Under the pieces are notes generated by a model that was not told where the DNA came from, did not search any database, and was given only the letters and a program-made list of their open reading frames with translations. From Rhexocercosporidium sp. MPI-PUGE-AT-0058 (lineage: Eukaryota; Ascomycota; Leotiomycetes; Helotiales), in NCBI GenBank assembly GCA_020746875.1, contig JAGTJL010000010.1, positions 558,001 to 622,000 of the forward strand: 64,000 nucleotides of DNA, given 5' to 3'. The position numbers and the translations under genes are program-made. The number at the start of each line of letters is the position of its first letter. Within the stretch, counting starts at the first letter, position 1. Shown here piece after piece: positions 12,547-24,398 of the stretch.

Positions 12547-15500
12547 ATGTCATTCCTTCGCAAAAGAAGTGGTAGCCAATGCTCATTTACCAATGGGGAT
12601 GATGAGATATCTGTCAGAAGAGTAGAACAGACGGAAGTCAGTCCAAAATCTAGGTCGGATACGATCCAATCGGCAAGATCATCATGTTCGAGTGTCGAGG
12701 CTTCAGATTTCGCTGTTCACGACTCTTGCGTGTAAGATCCTCTTGGATTCATAGCGAAGCATTGATTAATTAAATTCATGACCCAGGCTACGCAATTTCC
12801 CAAAGCATAAATCTTCGCATCTTCGATTCTTAGCGTGGGTAGCATACACACGCAAATAGTAGGTCTTCAAGTTCTGTTCTTCCCACTAAGCAATCCCAGG
12901 ATGCGATAACCTGCGTCCCTCTCCGACATGTCCTGAATATATCTCGATGTTTTGGAGCCGTTTATGATTGAGCAAAGCTAATTCACTTATCTCTTCAGCA
13001 CCGACGAATATATCACAGAAGACGAGCGAAGGACGTGTCCATTGCTATGGTGTCGGGATGTTTTCGAGAACCAGGAAGCCATGCTCCAACATGTTTGGAG
13101 CTGCCCATACCTATCGAAAGGATTATACTGGTGCTTCCACTGCCAGAAGCCAGAGCGAGTAGGAAAGTTCAACTGTAAACGATGTCAAGGCGCTCCATCT
13201 CGGACAGATAGGATGACTTCGGTTGCCAAGAAGATTTTCTCGAAGCTAGGAGCCAAACCACATCGGTCAGATCACATTACTTCCTCCTCGTCTTCGGAGA
13301 CCTCAAAGAGTCTTTCCAAAATGTTTGAAGACTCAGATGCTTCTGTGCCTCCATACTTCCAGGATCCTTTTCAACAGAACCAGAGTACGAGCTGGGGTTA
13401 CCCAAACGCCCAAGAACTACCAAACTCCGCCGTTGTCCCCGAAATGGCCGGAGACTGGACAGCTGCATCACACGAATTACCCGACACGTACATTTCCGAA
13501 ATGATCGGCACCGAATGCCCAATTGAGCTTGGTGGAGGCATCGAGACATGGGAGGACAACTTCTACGCCGAGAACTTGGAGGAATGGGATATGTCTGCTC
13601 TCCCTTCCCCAAAAGGGAGAGGCTCTTCACCAAAGCTCGAGATCGATACTTCAGTTGCGCATACTTCACAGCCCCTACTGACAAACTGGATCGATACGCC
13701 GCTCTCTGCAACGATCATATCACCTATGAGTGCTTTCGGCAAGTTTGAGTCCAGCAGTAATTCCAGCCCCATCGAGATCTCTCCCACAGATAGCAATGCG
13801 AGTGGGAGATCGTTCTTCACCGACTCGGGCTATTCCAGCGCCACGACCCAGTCAGCTACGTTCTCTGCAAGGAGTTTTGATCGATTTCCTAGCATTGGTG
13901 AGAAGAAAGGCAAGAAGCGGGAATTTGGTACTGTTTCCGAAGCATGGATCAAAGATACCACCTCTTCCATTCCTAAGTCTCTATCTTCGGTGGTTGCATT
14001 GCCTATACTCAAGCCAAGCGTTGAAACTGCCGAAATGGTGCACTCTGCTGGAAGGTGTACCGGGACTTCTAAGCTCAAATTTACATCGCCGCACTGGCAT
14101 GATGCTCCAACACTCGTATTGTCTTTTTCAGAGAGTCTGGACGCCCATATCCAGCACACTAAGTCTGCTTTGCAGAATCTCCCGCAGACACCCACCACAA
14201 TGGAACTGATGTCCATGTCAAGGACTTCAATCGTATCCATCGGTCTAGAAGTTTTGACAGGCATTCTCGAGGGCCGGCATCCAACAGCTATTGTCCAGAT
14301 ATTCGCGTTCACGCACATTGCCTGCGCTCTAGCGATCACCACGCATGATGACGAAGCTAAGATCCATACTCAGAAGTGGTTTCAAGACTCCTTGCAATGG
14401 TCGGCTGGCTTGAGAGGAGAAAGGCAGCAGAAGGGGTATGAGAAGGTCGCGAGGGCTATTTGGCAGCCACTTGAAACTTTAGTAGCCCAGGAACCTACGC
14501 ATCTTTCGCAAGGATTGAAAGAAAATTGTTTATTTGCAACCTGCAAGCATTTCCTCGACAGTAAGTTTCCCTTTTTTGGACTATGAATTCAAGCTAACAT
14601 CGACAGTATTCGAAAGCCTCGACTTTTCAAAGGCGATTGTTCCCGCGTCTCTCCAACAGTTCAACTTTTCTCAAGCTTCATTCGAGCGCAAAGCCAAGGC
14701 CAGAGTGATTGACGAACTGATCAAGAAGCCCCGAATCGAAGCTTTTATTGAAGATGTCGTTCGAGTCGAGAAACGGCTACATCAAGGTCAAATAGCCAAT
14801 CTCCGGAGCCTAGAGCTTGAACTTATCTGTGCTGGCAAGCTGGCATCGCAGTCGGACACCGCATACAACAGATTTCTACAGCATGTGGCTACATCATGTG
14901 ATGTTATGTATGCCGAAGAGCCAGCGAAGTTATCTAGGACGAGATACCACGTTCGAGATATAGGTCGGATCAAGCAATTATTGCCCGATGAGAAGTATGA
15001 TGAAGAAGCTGGACAGAACGAACGCGAGCAAACATCACACTTGCGGGATCTCCATGATGAGGACGAGAATTCACTACTGCTCGATCTAGATTTCGAATCT
15101 ACTCCCAAACAGTACACGGAAATCGACGAACGTCATGACGTGGCAGTGTTCAGCTGCGACGAAATGGTGCGTTTTACACATGGCAGCACCACCAGTGTTC
15201 ATGTCCAAAATCTCCAGACGTACTCTCACAACCCATCTCCAGCTACCCAGCATCCACATCAGGAATTCTCGCAGCCACCAAGCATAACACTCCATCCGCC
15301 CTCACAAACACAACTTCCGACATCCCTCTCCCCCACCACTTCCATTGCACCCTCACCAGTAAGCACAACACTCTCATCTCAGTCCTTACACCGGTGCCAC
15401 TGCGGCTACATCCCAACCGGCGAAGAGAAATGGAAAGCCTCCAACCTCCGGCGCCACAAACGCATTCAGCACGCTTCTGAAACGAAAATATACGTGTGTC

Positions 15501-15676
15501 GATGGAGAGGATGTAAGAGTTCTTTTACAAGGAGTGATAATTTAAAGTGTCATGTTAGGGAGAAGGGGCATTATGAGGGTGCGGAGCGGAATGCTGATGA
15601 GCACGGTGAGGGGAGAAAGAAGAAGCGAAGGGTTGAGGGGTTTGCTGGGCTGGGAAAGGGGATGGCGGCGAGGTAG
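12547..15676 (+). CDS. C2H2 zinc-finger protein, probable transcription factor
   Basis: Exons 12547-12731, 12999-14560 and 14607-15676 give 938 residues; both joins keep frame (HDSCV-TDEYITED and FLD-IFESLDF). The N-terminal part has a cysteine/histidine-rich patch (CPLLWCRDVF...LQHVWSC, then CFHC and CKRC) near residues 70-120, like the degenerate fingers seen in many fungal regulators. Two C2H2 fingers sit near the C-terminus: about 846-871 (CHCGYIP...RRHKRIQH) and 880-905 (CRWRGCKSSFTRSDNLKCH). A basic KKKRRV stretch after them could be a nuclear signal. The middle is S/T/P-rich. The first intron is long (267 nt). The family is common in Pezizomycotina; target genes are unknown. Nearby palindromic repeats could be its own sites, which is speculation. 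Confidence 0.85.
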
Positions 15677-16087
15677 TTAAAAGGACAGTGGAGAGGTGAT
15701 GAGCATCAAGAGAGCTGGGCTTTCGGTTTCGTTTTTCGGTATTCTCGTATTGTACTGTACTGTAGGTGCATTTGGGTAGGATTTTGCATTGCTGGAGTTT
15801 GGCATGGGATATACGCTCGGAATTGATACCCCAAATATCTCGTTTCTGTAATAATACAATACCGACTTGACGGTCATCAGGTCAACGAATGTCTCCGATT
15901 TGGCTTTGAATCCCGTGTGCACTTGTGGATAGCTCCATCTCCTCTACTCTGCTTCTACATTCCTTTATGTTGCTGACAATCCATCATTTCAGTACGGGAG
16001 AACTCTGGTTCTTTAAGCGCCGGGCACCCGATCTCATATGAGTCCTGGACTCCTGACAGTCCTGACAAATATTAAGCGGTTCATTGG

Positions 16088-16104
16088 CAGGACTTCAAGT
16101 CCTG
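16088..16104. repeat. Perfect 17-bp palindrome CAGGACTT-C-AAGTCCTG
   Basis: The two 8-bp arms are exact reverse complements around one central base. Two further AGTCCTG copies lie within the preceding 50 bp (16041 and 16057), so this is the densest point of the downstream cluster. Confidence 0.6.
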
Positions 16105-17593
16105 ACCTAGGACACTTGTTTGATACTTCTGCACATACGTACCTAGCGTCGGTAAGCTTCTCACCACTCTTCGTGGAACAGTCCTACAGTACAATATTCC
16201 TAGATCGGAGCTGTGGGGTACAGTAGGTGGATGATGTCTTCAATTGTGTTTCCATCTTCTAGCAGGATATCGAAAAGCGCTGAGGCCCTCCAGGGATTCA
16301 TAGCACATGTCGGAAGCAAGCTTTGTGTTCTGTGTATTGACAGGTGTCGAGACTCCGTGTTCACAGAGACCTTTGCTTCTGAGATGTGATGGAAATCGTT
16401 CGTCAGCCCTACAGGTTTTGGGAGTAGATGGTATGCAGGTTTCAAGGCGTTGGAGTCCGTGTAGTTCCGGTTGGATTTGGTATTGTGGTCTTTGCATACC
16501 ATATTTTGCACAGTGTAAGTCTAGGCGTGTTGTGAAACGAGCAAGGATTCGACTTCCGGATTGGTGCGAGGCTATCATTTACCCTATTATGATGTCAGCA
16601 ATTAGGTCAATGGCCGGTTCTCAACGGTGGTTTAACTTGTTCCATGGAGAACCTTAGAAGTCATGTCTGTCAGGTGGCGTGGGCTCCTTGGCTCTCCTAC
16701 AATATTGTTAAATGGGATAGTTAAGATGAGGAGATATTAAGAAACATGAACACGCTGAGATTCTCTGGAGGTTAAATCCGAATTATCTTGGTCATTACAA
16801 GCCCGAAACTCAAGTATGTGATTAACAAACTAAAGTCTATTCATGACTGGAATCTCAGCCAATATCTTGCGGCAGCCGCGGCAAGTACCACTTCGGGGTG
16901 TTGGCGAACTGCTCTCAGCACTTGTACCTTCTATTTCGGGAAATGGATGAGTACGAGCCACCTTTGTTGGGGATATGAGAATGCCCCATGGGGCAAAGGC
17001 TGCGAAGTCTCGAGACCTACCGGGCGAGCTGAATGGCCTGCAGCTCACACGCTCACGAGGGAAAGGTTGGGCTGGGTGACATGCCATCTTAGGCTCTGGG
17101 CTGTAACTGCTTTGCAATGGGAAAATTTTACATACTAGTGGCATCGATTTTGGTGAGTTGCATATCTCGGTGCTGTGGTTGACCCGTTTGTGGGATTGGC
17201 TTGGGAGGAAGCATCGGGTCCCTTTTCGGTATCTTTCGAGTGCACTGAATGGTCATAGACGGATGCTCACGCCATTGGAAATTGATGGAATATGCATATA
17301 AATCATGCTGCCGCCACGGTACTGTACACCGCACACGGCATCTGATCCAGGTAGCAGTACCTCGTTCGGACGCCCGCTGTCCGCATACTTGGCGGTTCCA
17401 CTCTTCGCCGATTAGAAACATTTCACTAAGATTCATGAATTTCGATCGAGCCATGCGATTGATTACCATTATTCGAGCGTTTATGGGGCTGCACCCTCCC
17501 GCCTCGTGATCTTGTTGAACATGAAGCAGTTACACTGTTTGGAAAGCTTTGGTTTTTGTTGGTCAGCTAGGCGAGGTGATAGCGAGTGGCTTT

Positions 17594-17611
17594 CAGGACT
17601 GCGCAGTCCTG
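17594..17611. repeat. Perfect 18-bp palindrome CAGGACTGC-GCAGTCCTG
   Basis: The two arms are exact reverse complements. It has the same core as the palindromes at 12409 and 16088. Confidence 0.6.
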
Positions 17612-18313
17612 TAGTTGTCACCTGCACAAGCAGGGCGCTCAGACTACGCTGCGCTGTCTGCATGAAGGGAAGGGATCGTGCAGCGGGTGGGATACAGTAC
17701 GTCTATCTGAAATATTCTGGTGCAGCATAAAATTCGTATTGCCACAATCCAACAGATACTTCGGAAGAGCCAATAATATGGCATCTCGGATCTTCGCTTA
17801 ATAAAAACAAACGACAAGGGTCCTCAGTCCTTTCTCCCAAAAAGTCACTGATCTCAGCCTTTCCGTCATCAGTCCTGAATCCCAACCAATTTAATCAGCG
17901 TAAAGTACTAGTCGCTAAGCTGACGCGCTCGTTGGCCGTTTGTTAAAAAGTAGGAAATGGCACTTTACAAATGGGAACGGCCTTGCCAGCTCGATCCACT
18001 CGACTTTCCAAGTGCGGACAATCAACACTTCAAAGCCAGCACCATACTGCTAGCCACCTACTACAGTCCTTACATGATAGTTTCAATTATACATAGAAAT
18101 CTTTCATTGGTTCATGTACGCGAGCACCACCTTCGCTGACCAACATTTCCGGCCACGATCCGTTTACTAAAAGGTGGCGTTCGAAATCTACCACTTGAAG
18201 CACTGATTCCATGCCCTCCAGGACTAGCCAAAAGTGACACACTTTTCCATTTCTTATTAATCTATCTGGAATAGCTGACATGCCAAAGTCCTCCTCGACC
18301 ACGCGCAGTCATC

Positions 18314-18517
18314 ATGGCTCCTATCAATCCGGACATTGCCCCACTCACGCTCGAGAACTTAAGCCGACTTCTAATCACGCCTCCGCATCTGCAGAGATAT
18401 CTCAGTACTGGTCAGGACTTCGAGAGAGTTTCTGTTGGAATCTCAACTGGTAGGATGGACATGGGGGAGGTCTTGAAAGCATGGGATAGATGCTGGGAAA
18501 GAGCTACAAGAGCTTGA
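18314..18517 (+). CDS. Possible small protein (67 codons), unrecognised
   Basis: An ATG-started frame (MAPINPDIAPLTLENLSRLL...) after a plausible leader CAGTCATC. No signal peptide, no domain and no known relative. Composition is protein-like, with few rare residues and acidic/hydrophobic alternation, but length alone gives little support. It may be a first exon, a relic or a chance frame. Confidence 0.2.
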   Translation: MAPINPDIAPLTLENLSRLLITPPHLQRYLSTGQDFERVSVGISTGRMDMGEVLKAWDRCWERATRA

Positions 18518-18889
18518 TTTTCGACTGCCTGATTGTGTCGACACTAGTGGTGGTATCCACTAGGAAGAAGTTTCATATTGCTGGGAGTTGGTTCGATCTT
18601 GGCTTGGATAATAAGGACATTGGGAAAAGCTTGTGCTATGCTTTTCAAGAGATCAGTATTTCAGTGGCAGCAGGTTGGGTATATTCTTGGGCTAGTTTAA
18701 ACGGTTGGATTGGGAAGGAAGGGAAAGATAGCGAGCGTGTAAATAATTGTGAGAATTACTGGCACTACCTCAACTTTGGAGCAGTTAGACTTTCAGTGAG
18801 GTGCGGTCACGCAGGTGCGAAATCTACTGAACGCCACGATAATGTATTCTTGGTTGTTGAGGTGTAATAGTTTATTGCAAGCCTTCATT
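18518..18889. other. Short intergenic stretch
   Basis: Nothing recognised. It should hold the 3' flank of the minus-strand esterase gene that ends at 18890. Confidence 0.4.
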
Positions 18890-20033
18890 CTAGCATGCTT
18901 CTCGTGTGATGGTCTCTACCATCTTCCTTGCAACAGCCTTGTGCATTGGAGACTGGATATGAATTTGATCAATAAACAGGTATGGTTCGCATTGAGGGTA
19001 AAGCATGACAGCATTTGGAATGGGGCTGTGAAGCATCAGCAATGCTTGATTTACAAATAGAGATTTCGTAAACATACCTAGGCACAGGACATGGACTGTT
19101 GGTATTCGCGATGTTGGCAGTCTCTGGATGGCTCTTCGGATCATTGAACACGTCCGCAAAAAGAGTGTACATGTCTGGCTGGAAAATGGTCACGCCGTGG
19201 TATTTCGACCGAGTTCGATCTGCAAGGCAGACAATCTGTTGGTTCCATAGCTTGATTTGTTGTTTAACTGTATCTGCCGCTGTGATCGATCCGTTAGCTG
19301 CGGCAGAAGTGATCACGGGGGCTTTCGACAGATCAGGGATGTTGTTGAAGACGAAGTTCCGGGCTCCGACTGCGTACAGCTTCATGGACTTAGCACTTGA
19401 AAGTTGCTTGAAGATTATATGACTTACCTGGTCAACAAGTTTATTGTACGTTTCGAATATCTTTGGAATGACCGAGATGGAGTCATTCCGAGAAAACGAA
19501 TTCACGATGTCGTTTCCAGGGAAAGCCAGGAGTACAAAGAGACTGTTGTCTGAGTTCGAACTGCCTTTTATTGCGAATTGAGACCCCCATTGAGGAATAA
19601 ATTGCTGTTCAACTTGAGTCTGGACGGTTGGAGGGAGGAGCGGGGCGGAAGTGGTCTGGTCATCAGTTGTTGCTCCGGGAAATGCGTAATTTATACTCTT
19701 GAGGCTGCTTTGGTTGAAGGTTGATGTCATGTAATCGACCCAATTCAGTCCGTTTGATGAGCGCCATTGCCTGAAGATGTCAATCTTACTTGATCAATCC
19801 ATCCACGCGAGAAGTGACTTACGGTACAGGTAGTGTAGTTGCGTCGTATGATGCTCCGCTTGGTTCTCGTCAGCGGTTTATTCTGTGAAGAGAGCGATCA
19901 AAATTTACAAGGTAAACAAGTAGTCTACGTGAGCAAAACCTTTCCAGGAGTGACCTAATTTTGGTGTTGGCGTCGAGACAGCAGTGTGTGCACTTGTTAC
20001 CACAATAATGGAGAGGAGACTCAAGGTAAGCAT
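18890..20033 (-). CDS. Secreted SGNH/GDSL esterase (CE16-like)
   Basis: Probable extracellular acetyl-esterase/lipase acting on plant cell-wall or storage esters. Exons on minus: 20033-19909, 19858-19823, 19770-19428, 19379-19078, 19025-18890; 313 residues, all phases consistent. The start MLTLSLLSIIVVTSA is a signal peptide. Block I reads FTFGASYD, with Ser45 as likely nucleophile (alanine replaces the usual Asp of GDS). Next come WVDYMTS, block III LLAFPGNDIVN, GARNFVFNNIP, and the C-terminal DQIH (Asp288, His291), which completes the triad. The 48-nt intron at 19380-19427 is a multiple of three with no stop, so unspliced reading is also open; removal gives the better family match, LVDQ-LYAVGARNF. 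The gene is divergent from the beta-mannosidase gene. Exact substrate unknown. Confidence 0.85.
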
Positions 20034-20139
20034 TTTGGCTGTGTTCAGGTCTGGACTTTCAAGAAAAACAGAAAGAAAAAAAATGTAAGTAAGTAACAGT
20101 CTTACGGAACGTATTCGAATATTAATATCTGTATAATTA

Positions 20140-20147
20140 TATAGGCA
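20140..20147 (-). promoter_or_regulatory. TATA-like element of the esterase gene
   Basis: TATATAAT on the minus strand, about 105-115 bp before the ATG at 20033. The position suits a fungal core promoter; the surrounding DNA is AT-rich, so chance occurrence is possible. Confidence 0.35.
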
Positions 20148-20797
20148 TTAAAATCTTCACACCCTGGATATACGTCACATATCATTGTCTGTTGACCGTA
20201 AAGTTGCCCGAGATCGACAATACATTGAGTCAAATATTTCTCGGCAAGCGCAATTGGGAATGCCGACGACTAGTTCTAGTTCTAGCACTGCTGTGACCGG
20301 CCTATTGTAAAAATCCCGTCTAGCAAGTTGTGGTCATGTCCTAGGAATTACACTCAGAGACATGTCGTAAAGTATGTATGTTGATTTGAGGCTAAGGAGA
20401 GATCCGGACCGGACCCGGGGCTTCTCCTGTGCCACTCAGCGAGCTGCCACACCGAATTAGGCCAAACAAGCGGTCCCAAGGCTTTGTAACCCCGCACCTA
20501 GCCCAAAATTGACTTGTCTCAAAGCGGGGATGGATTGCGAGCGGGATGAAATGCCACTTCAACTCTGCTGCGGGTGGCTTTGGCTGACATGAATACTTGG
20601 CTCTACGAGAATTCTATTGGGAGAAATGCCAATTAGTACGAAATCAAAATGGGTATGTTGATCACCAACTTTCCCAATTCAGGGAAGCAGCCGAGCGTCT
20701 ATTCAAGCTCGAAGAGGAAAGCATGATGCAAGAGGAATCGGTCATCAAATGGGCTTCTTGATTGTCTGGCCGGAGGTATGACAGTGGATAAACAGGA

Positions 20798-20804
20798 TAT
20801 AAAA
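20798..20804 (+). promoter_or_regulatory. TATA box of the beta-mannosidase gene
   Basis: TATAAAA, 83 bp before the ATG at 20887, in GGATATAAAACC. Typical spacing for an inducible fungal hydrolase gene. The 850 bp between the two divergent hydrolase genes should hold shared control sites. Confidence 0.45.
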
Positions 20805-20886
20805 CCTTCCATTTGGTGTCACAGCAACGCTACGGCATCAACCTTCACTCTCTGTTGAAAGTGTAACTGTGTTTTTCGAAACCGAA

Positions 20887-23800
20887 ATGTACAGGAATAT
20901 TTTACCAGGTCTTTTGTGGGTGCTTCAACCTCTGAAAATCTTTGGTCAGACTGTCATTCCACTCGATGGTACTTCCTGGACCCTGGAAAATGCCTCGAAA
21001 AACATTTCTATTCCTGGAAGAGTTCCCGGTTCGGTTCATCTGGATCTCCTAGCGGCAAAGGTTATTGGTGATCCGTATTACGGTTACTCCACCTGAGGAT
21101 CAAGAGCGGCTGGAATAGTATGGCTAATATTTTCATGTAGGTCTAAATGAAGTCAATCTTCGATGGGTAATCGGTGACGTGTGGAAGTATTCTAGACCTA
21201 TCTCTATGTATGTGGCTCTGAGTCGCAAATGCTCTATGCACAAGATCTGACATTTGAAGAGTAGAGACTTAAGTCCAAATATGTCTACGTACTTGGAGTT
21301 CGATGGGCTAGACACATTTGCAAGTATAAAATTATGCGGCACAACCATCGGGATTACCAACAATCAATTTCGCCAATACACTTTCGAGGTATCCAGTTCA
21401 GTCCAAAGATGCTCCGACTCTTCCAATATTGAAATTGAATTTGCACCTGCTACAAGTGCAGCCAACAATGCGGCCCAGAATGCGTCCTGTCCGTTATGCT
21501 TCGGAATCAATTACGAATTTGACAACATGCAGTTCATTCGCAAGCAGCAATGTGATTTTGGATGGGACTGGGGCCCGGCATTCAGTCCAACAGGCATTTG
21601 GAAGTCCATACGGATCGTTCAAGTCCCGACTGGTTTTGTCCAGATTCAGAACTCGATGGTAGACATCTATCGTCAAGGTCAGGTCAACAATCTCCCACCA
21701 GATCAAGCTAAGCCTTGGGTCATGAATGTCAGTGTCGATTTTCTCGGGCACATATCAGGAAACCCTTCGATGATAGTCAAGCTGTCCAATAGAAACAACG
21801 AAACAGTCCTTGAAAAAATAGTGCGCAACATCATGCGCATTGACAATGGTTTTAGCAGCAGGACGACCGCAGACTTTCTCACGACAGAAGATGTTGAACT
21901 CTGGTGGCCAGTCGGATATGGGAACCAGACCTTGTACAACCTGAGCGTTCAGATTCAAGACGAAAGGAACCACACCCTCGCTACAGTCGAGAGGAGGGTT
22001 GGTTTTCGAACTGTCGTTCTCGACCAACGAGAAATTCCCAATGACGAAATTTCGAAGGGAGTTGCTCCGGGCAACAAGTGGAGTTTTCAGATTAACGGCC
22101 TGGACATTTATTGTAAAGGAAGCAATTTCATACCTCCAGATTCTTTTTGGACAAGAGTCATGGAGGATCGAGTGAAAGATATGCTCGACTCTGTCATTGA
22201 CAGTGTAAGTCGTCCATCCTCACGCTCAAGATGCTTGCAACTGATCCAATTCAGAATCAAAACATGATCAGAGTTTGGGGCGGGGGATCGTATCTGCCGG
22301 ACTTCATTTACGACATGGCTGATGAGATGGGTTTGATAATCTGGACCGATTTCCGTAAGTCGCGAACCAACAAAACTTTCCGTTCCTTGCAGCTTACGAC
22401 TTTGGGGCAGAATTTTCAGACGCTCTTTCCCCAATTGACCCAGCATTCCTCGAGAACGTTCGAGCCGAAGCAGATTATCAGGTTCGCAGAGTCAATCACC
22501 ACCCATCCATGGCAGCTTGGGTGGGAAATAACGAAGTAGAGCTAGGTAAGTACACTTTCTAGAGTAGTTTATTACATTTTTAGCAACTAAAGGGCATCAC
22601 TCCTGAAGCCTTCCCTCTATCCCGTAGATATCACTCTGAGAGTTCTTCCAGAACAAGCTTGCTGACTCAAAGATGTGTACCTAGGATTACAACTCGCCGA
22701 GCAAGTTGTACCAGCAGAGGCCGTTCCGCTTGTAATAAAGCAGTACGAAACACTCTTCGTAGATATCCTCCTCCGAGCAGTCTTCGATAACACTCGATCA
22801 TTGAGCTACTCTCCAAGTAGTATTACAAATGGTTATTTGAGTTTTAACTTCTCGTCTCCAACTCCCATAATCGAACGATATTTTAATGTCACCCCGGGAA
22901 CGATTTCTGGAAATACGGATTACTACAACTATGACACTGCTAAAGCGTTCAACAACTCTGCATACCCACTTGGACGATTTGCTACAGAGTTTGGATTCCA
23001 TTCTATGCCATCTCTTCAAACTTGGCGTCAGGTCACCCCCGAGCCAGATCTCCACTTCAACAGCTCCGTGATCCTCACTCACAACCATCACTACGCCACT
23101 TCGCTACTCACGGCAGACTACAGCAATCAAACAGCCGCTGCTCTAGGCGGCATGGGACAAATGACCATCGCAGCTGAACAATACTATCCAATTCCACCAA
23201 ACGACCCTCACTCCATCGCCAACTTTTCCTCCTGGATATACACCACCCAGGTCTTCCAGGCCGACTTTATGAGAAATCAAATATCTTTCTACCGCATCGG
23301 AAGCGGCCGGCTGGAACGGAATCTTGGAGCCTTGTACTGGCAGCTGAATGATATCTGGCAGGCGCCCACGTGGGCAGGTCTCGAATATGACGGGCGTTGG
23401 AAGATGCTTCACTACATTGTGAAAAATGTCTTCAAGCCTGTCATCATGGCTCCATCATTCAATTATACGACTGGCGCTCTCGAAGTCTACGCTGTGTCTG
23501 ACCTTTGGAGTACCGCGAGTGGGACTGCGAAAGTTACCTGGTACGATTGGAGTGGAAATGTTCTCAACACTTCATCAAGATCAGTTGAGATTGGAGCCAT
23601 TAATACTACGATTACATTCCAGATGAATACACAGAATCTCAGATTTAATGTCTCAAACGCTGTGGCGAAGTTCGAGATCGAAGCTCAGAGCACACCCCCA
23701 CATCTTACTGGGCCAGCAACATACACTCAGGAATCGTGGTTCCATGCCGTTCCACTGAAGGATCAAGCTATGGTGGATCCAATACTGAAGATGACGTATG

Positions 23801-24021
23801 ATGATTCCAAGGACAAGTTCATTGTCAGTGCTGAGAATGGTGTTGCTGCTTGGGTCTGGCTCGACCATCCAAGTGGTGTCGTGGGTAATTTTGAGGACAA
23901 TGGGTTTTGGTTGGTGCCGGGTGAGGTGAAGGAGGTCGGATTTAAGGTCAAGAGAGATGACACGGCTGGCGAGTGGGCGAAGAGTGTGACGGTGAGGAGT
24001 TTATGGGATAACAAGTTGTAG
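20887..24021 (+). CDS. Secreted beta-mannosidase, glycoside hydrolase family 2
   Basis: Removes terminal beta-1,4-mannose from manno-oligosaccharides outside the cell. Proposed exons 20887-21082, 21141-21207, 21265-22204, 22255-22354, 22411-22545, 22685-24021 give 924 residues in frame. A signal peptide covers about residues 1-22. Family landmarks in order: [62 protein letters not shown], the acid/base motif GNNEVEL (Glu476) and the nucleophile motif FATEFGFHS (Glu581). Many N-x-S/T sites suit a secreted glycoprotein. Two junctions are less sure: the first donor is GTTACT, and the last intron is long (139 nt) with a second in-frame acceptor near 22672. Length is normal for the family. Confidence 0.9.
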
Positions 24022-24398
24022 ATTCTGGCATCTAGATAAGGAGAGCTTGTGTTTACTTCTCTACTTGGCATTTCATGACAGTCAATCTGGTAAGCGAGCC
24101 CCTGATTTACCGAGACAGATTCCATCAAATTCCCAATTTCGAAGTCATCATCGGGATTGATGCATTGGATTCATAGATTGAAGAGTTTGATTGAATATTA
24201 GGTACTTTGTTTGTACACGCTGAGCTTAAAATTGTAGCTATAAACAAATCAAACCCAAACTCCGTGGCTGAACGCTCAAATCATACATGTCGCTGCACAA
24301 ACACAAGAATCCGCTGTTGAAAACAATCATGAATCATCATATCAAATTACTTCTCAGAACTTCGCTTCATTGACTGAATTCTTTGGCTGTTGCCTGCT

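Larger units (their letters stand above)
15677..18313. other. Intergenic region, second cluster of CAGGACT/AGTCCTG words
   Basis: No gene recognised. Short overlapping frames on both strands have no splice logic or family match. The stretch carries AGTCCTG-type words at 16041, 16057, 16180, 17825 and 17870, and two perfect palindromes at 16088-16104 and 17594-17611. Confidence 0.5.

Noticed and set aside
15677..15922. 81-codon minus-strand frame after the zinc-finger gene
   Set aside because: Lies in the 3' flank and has no features; treated as chance.
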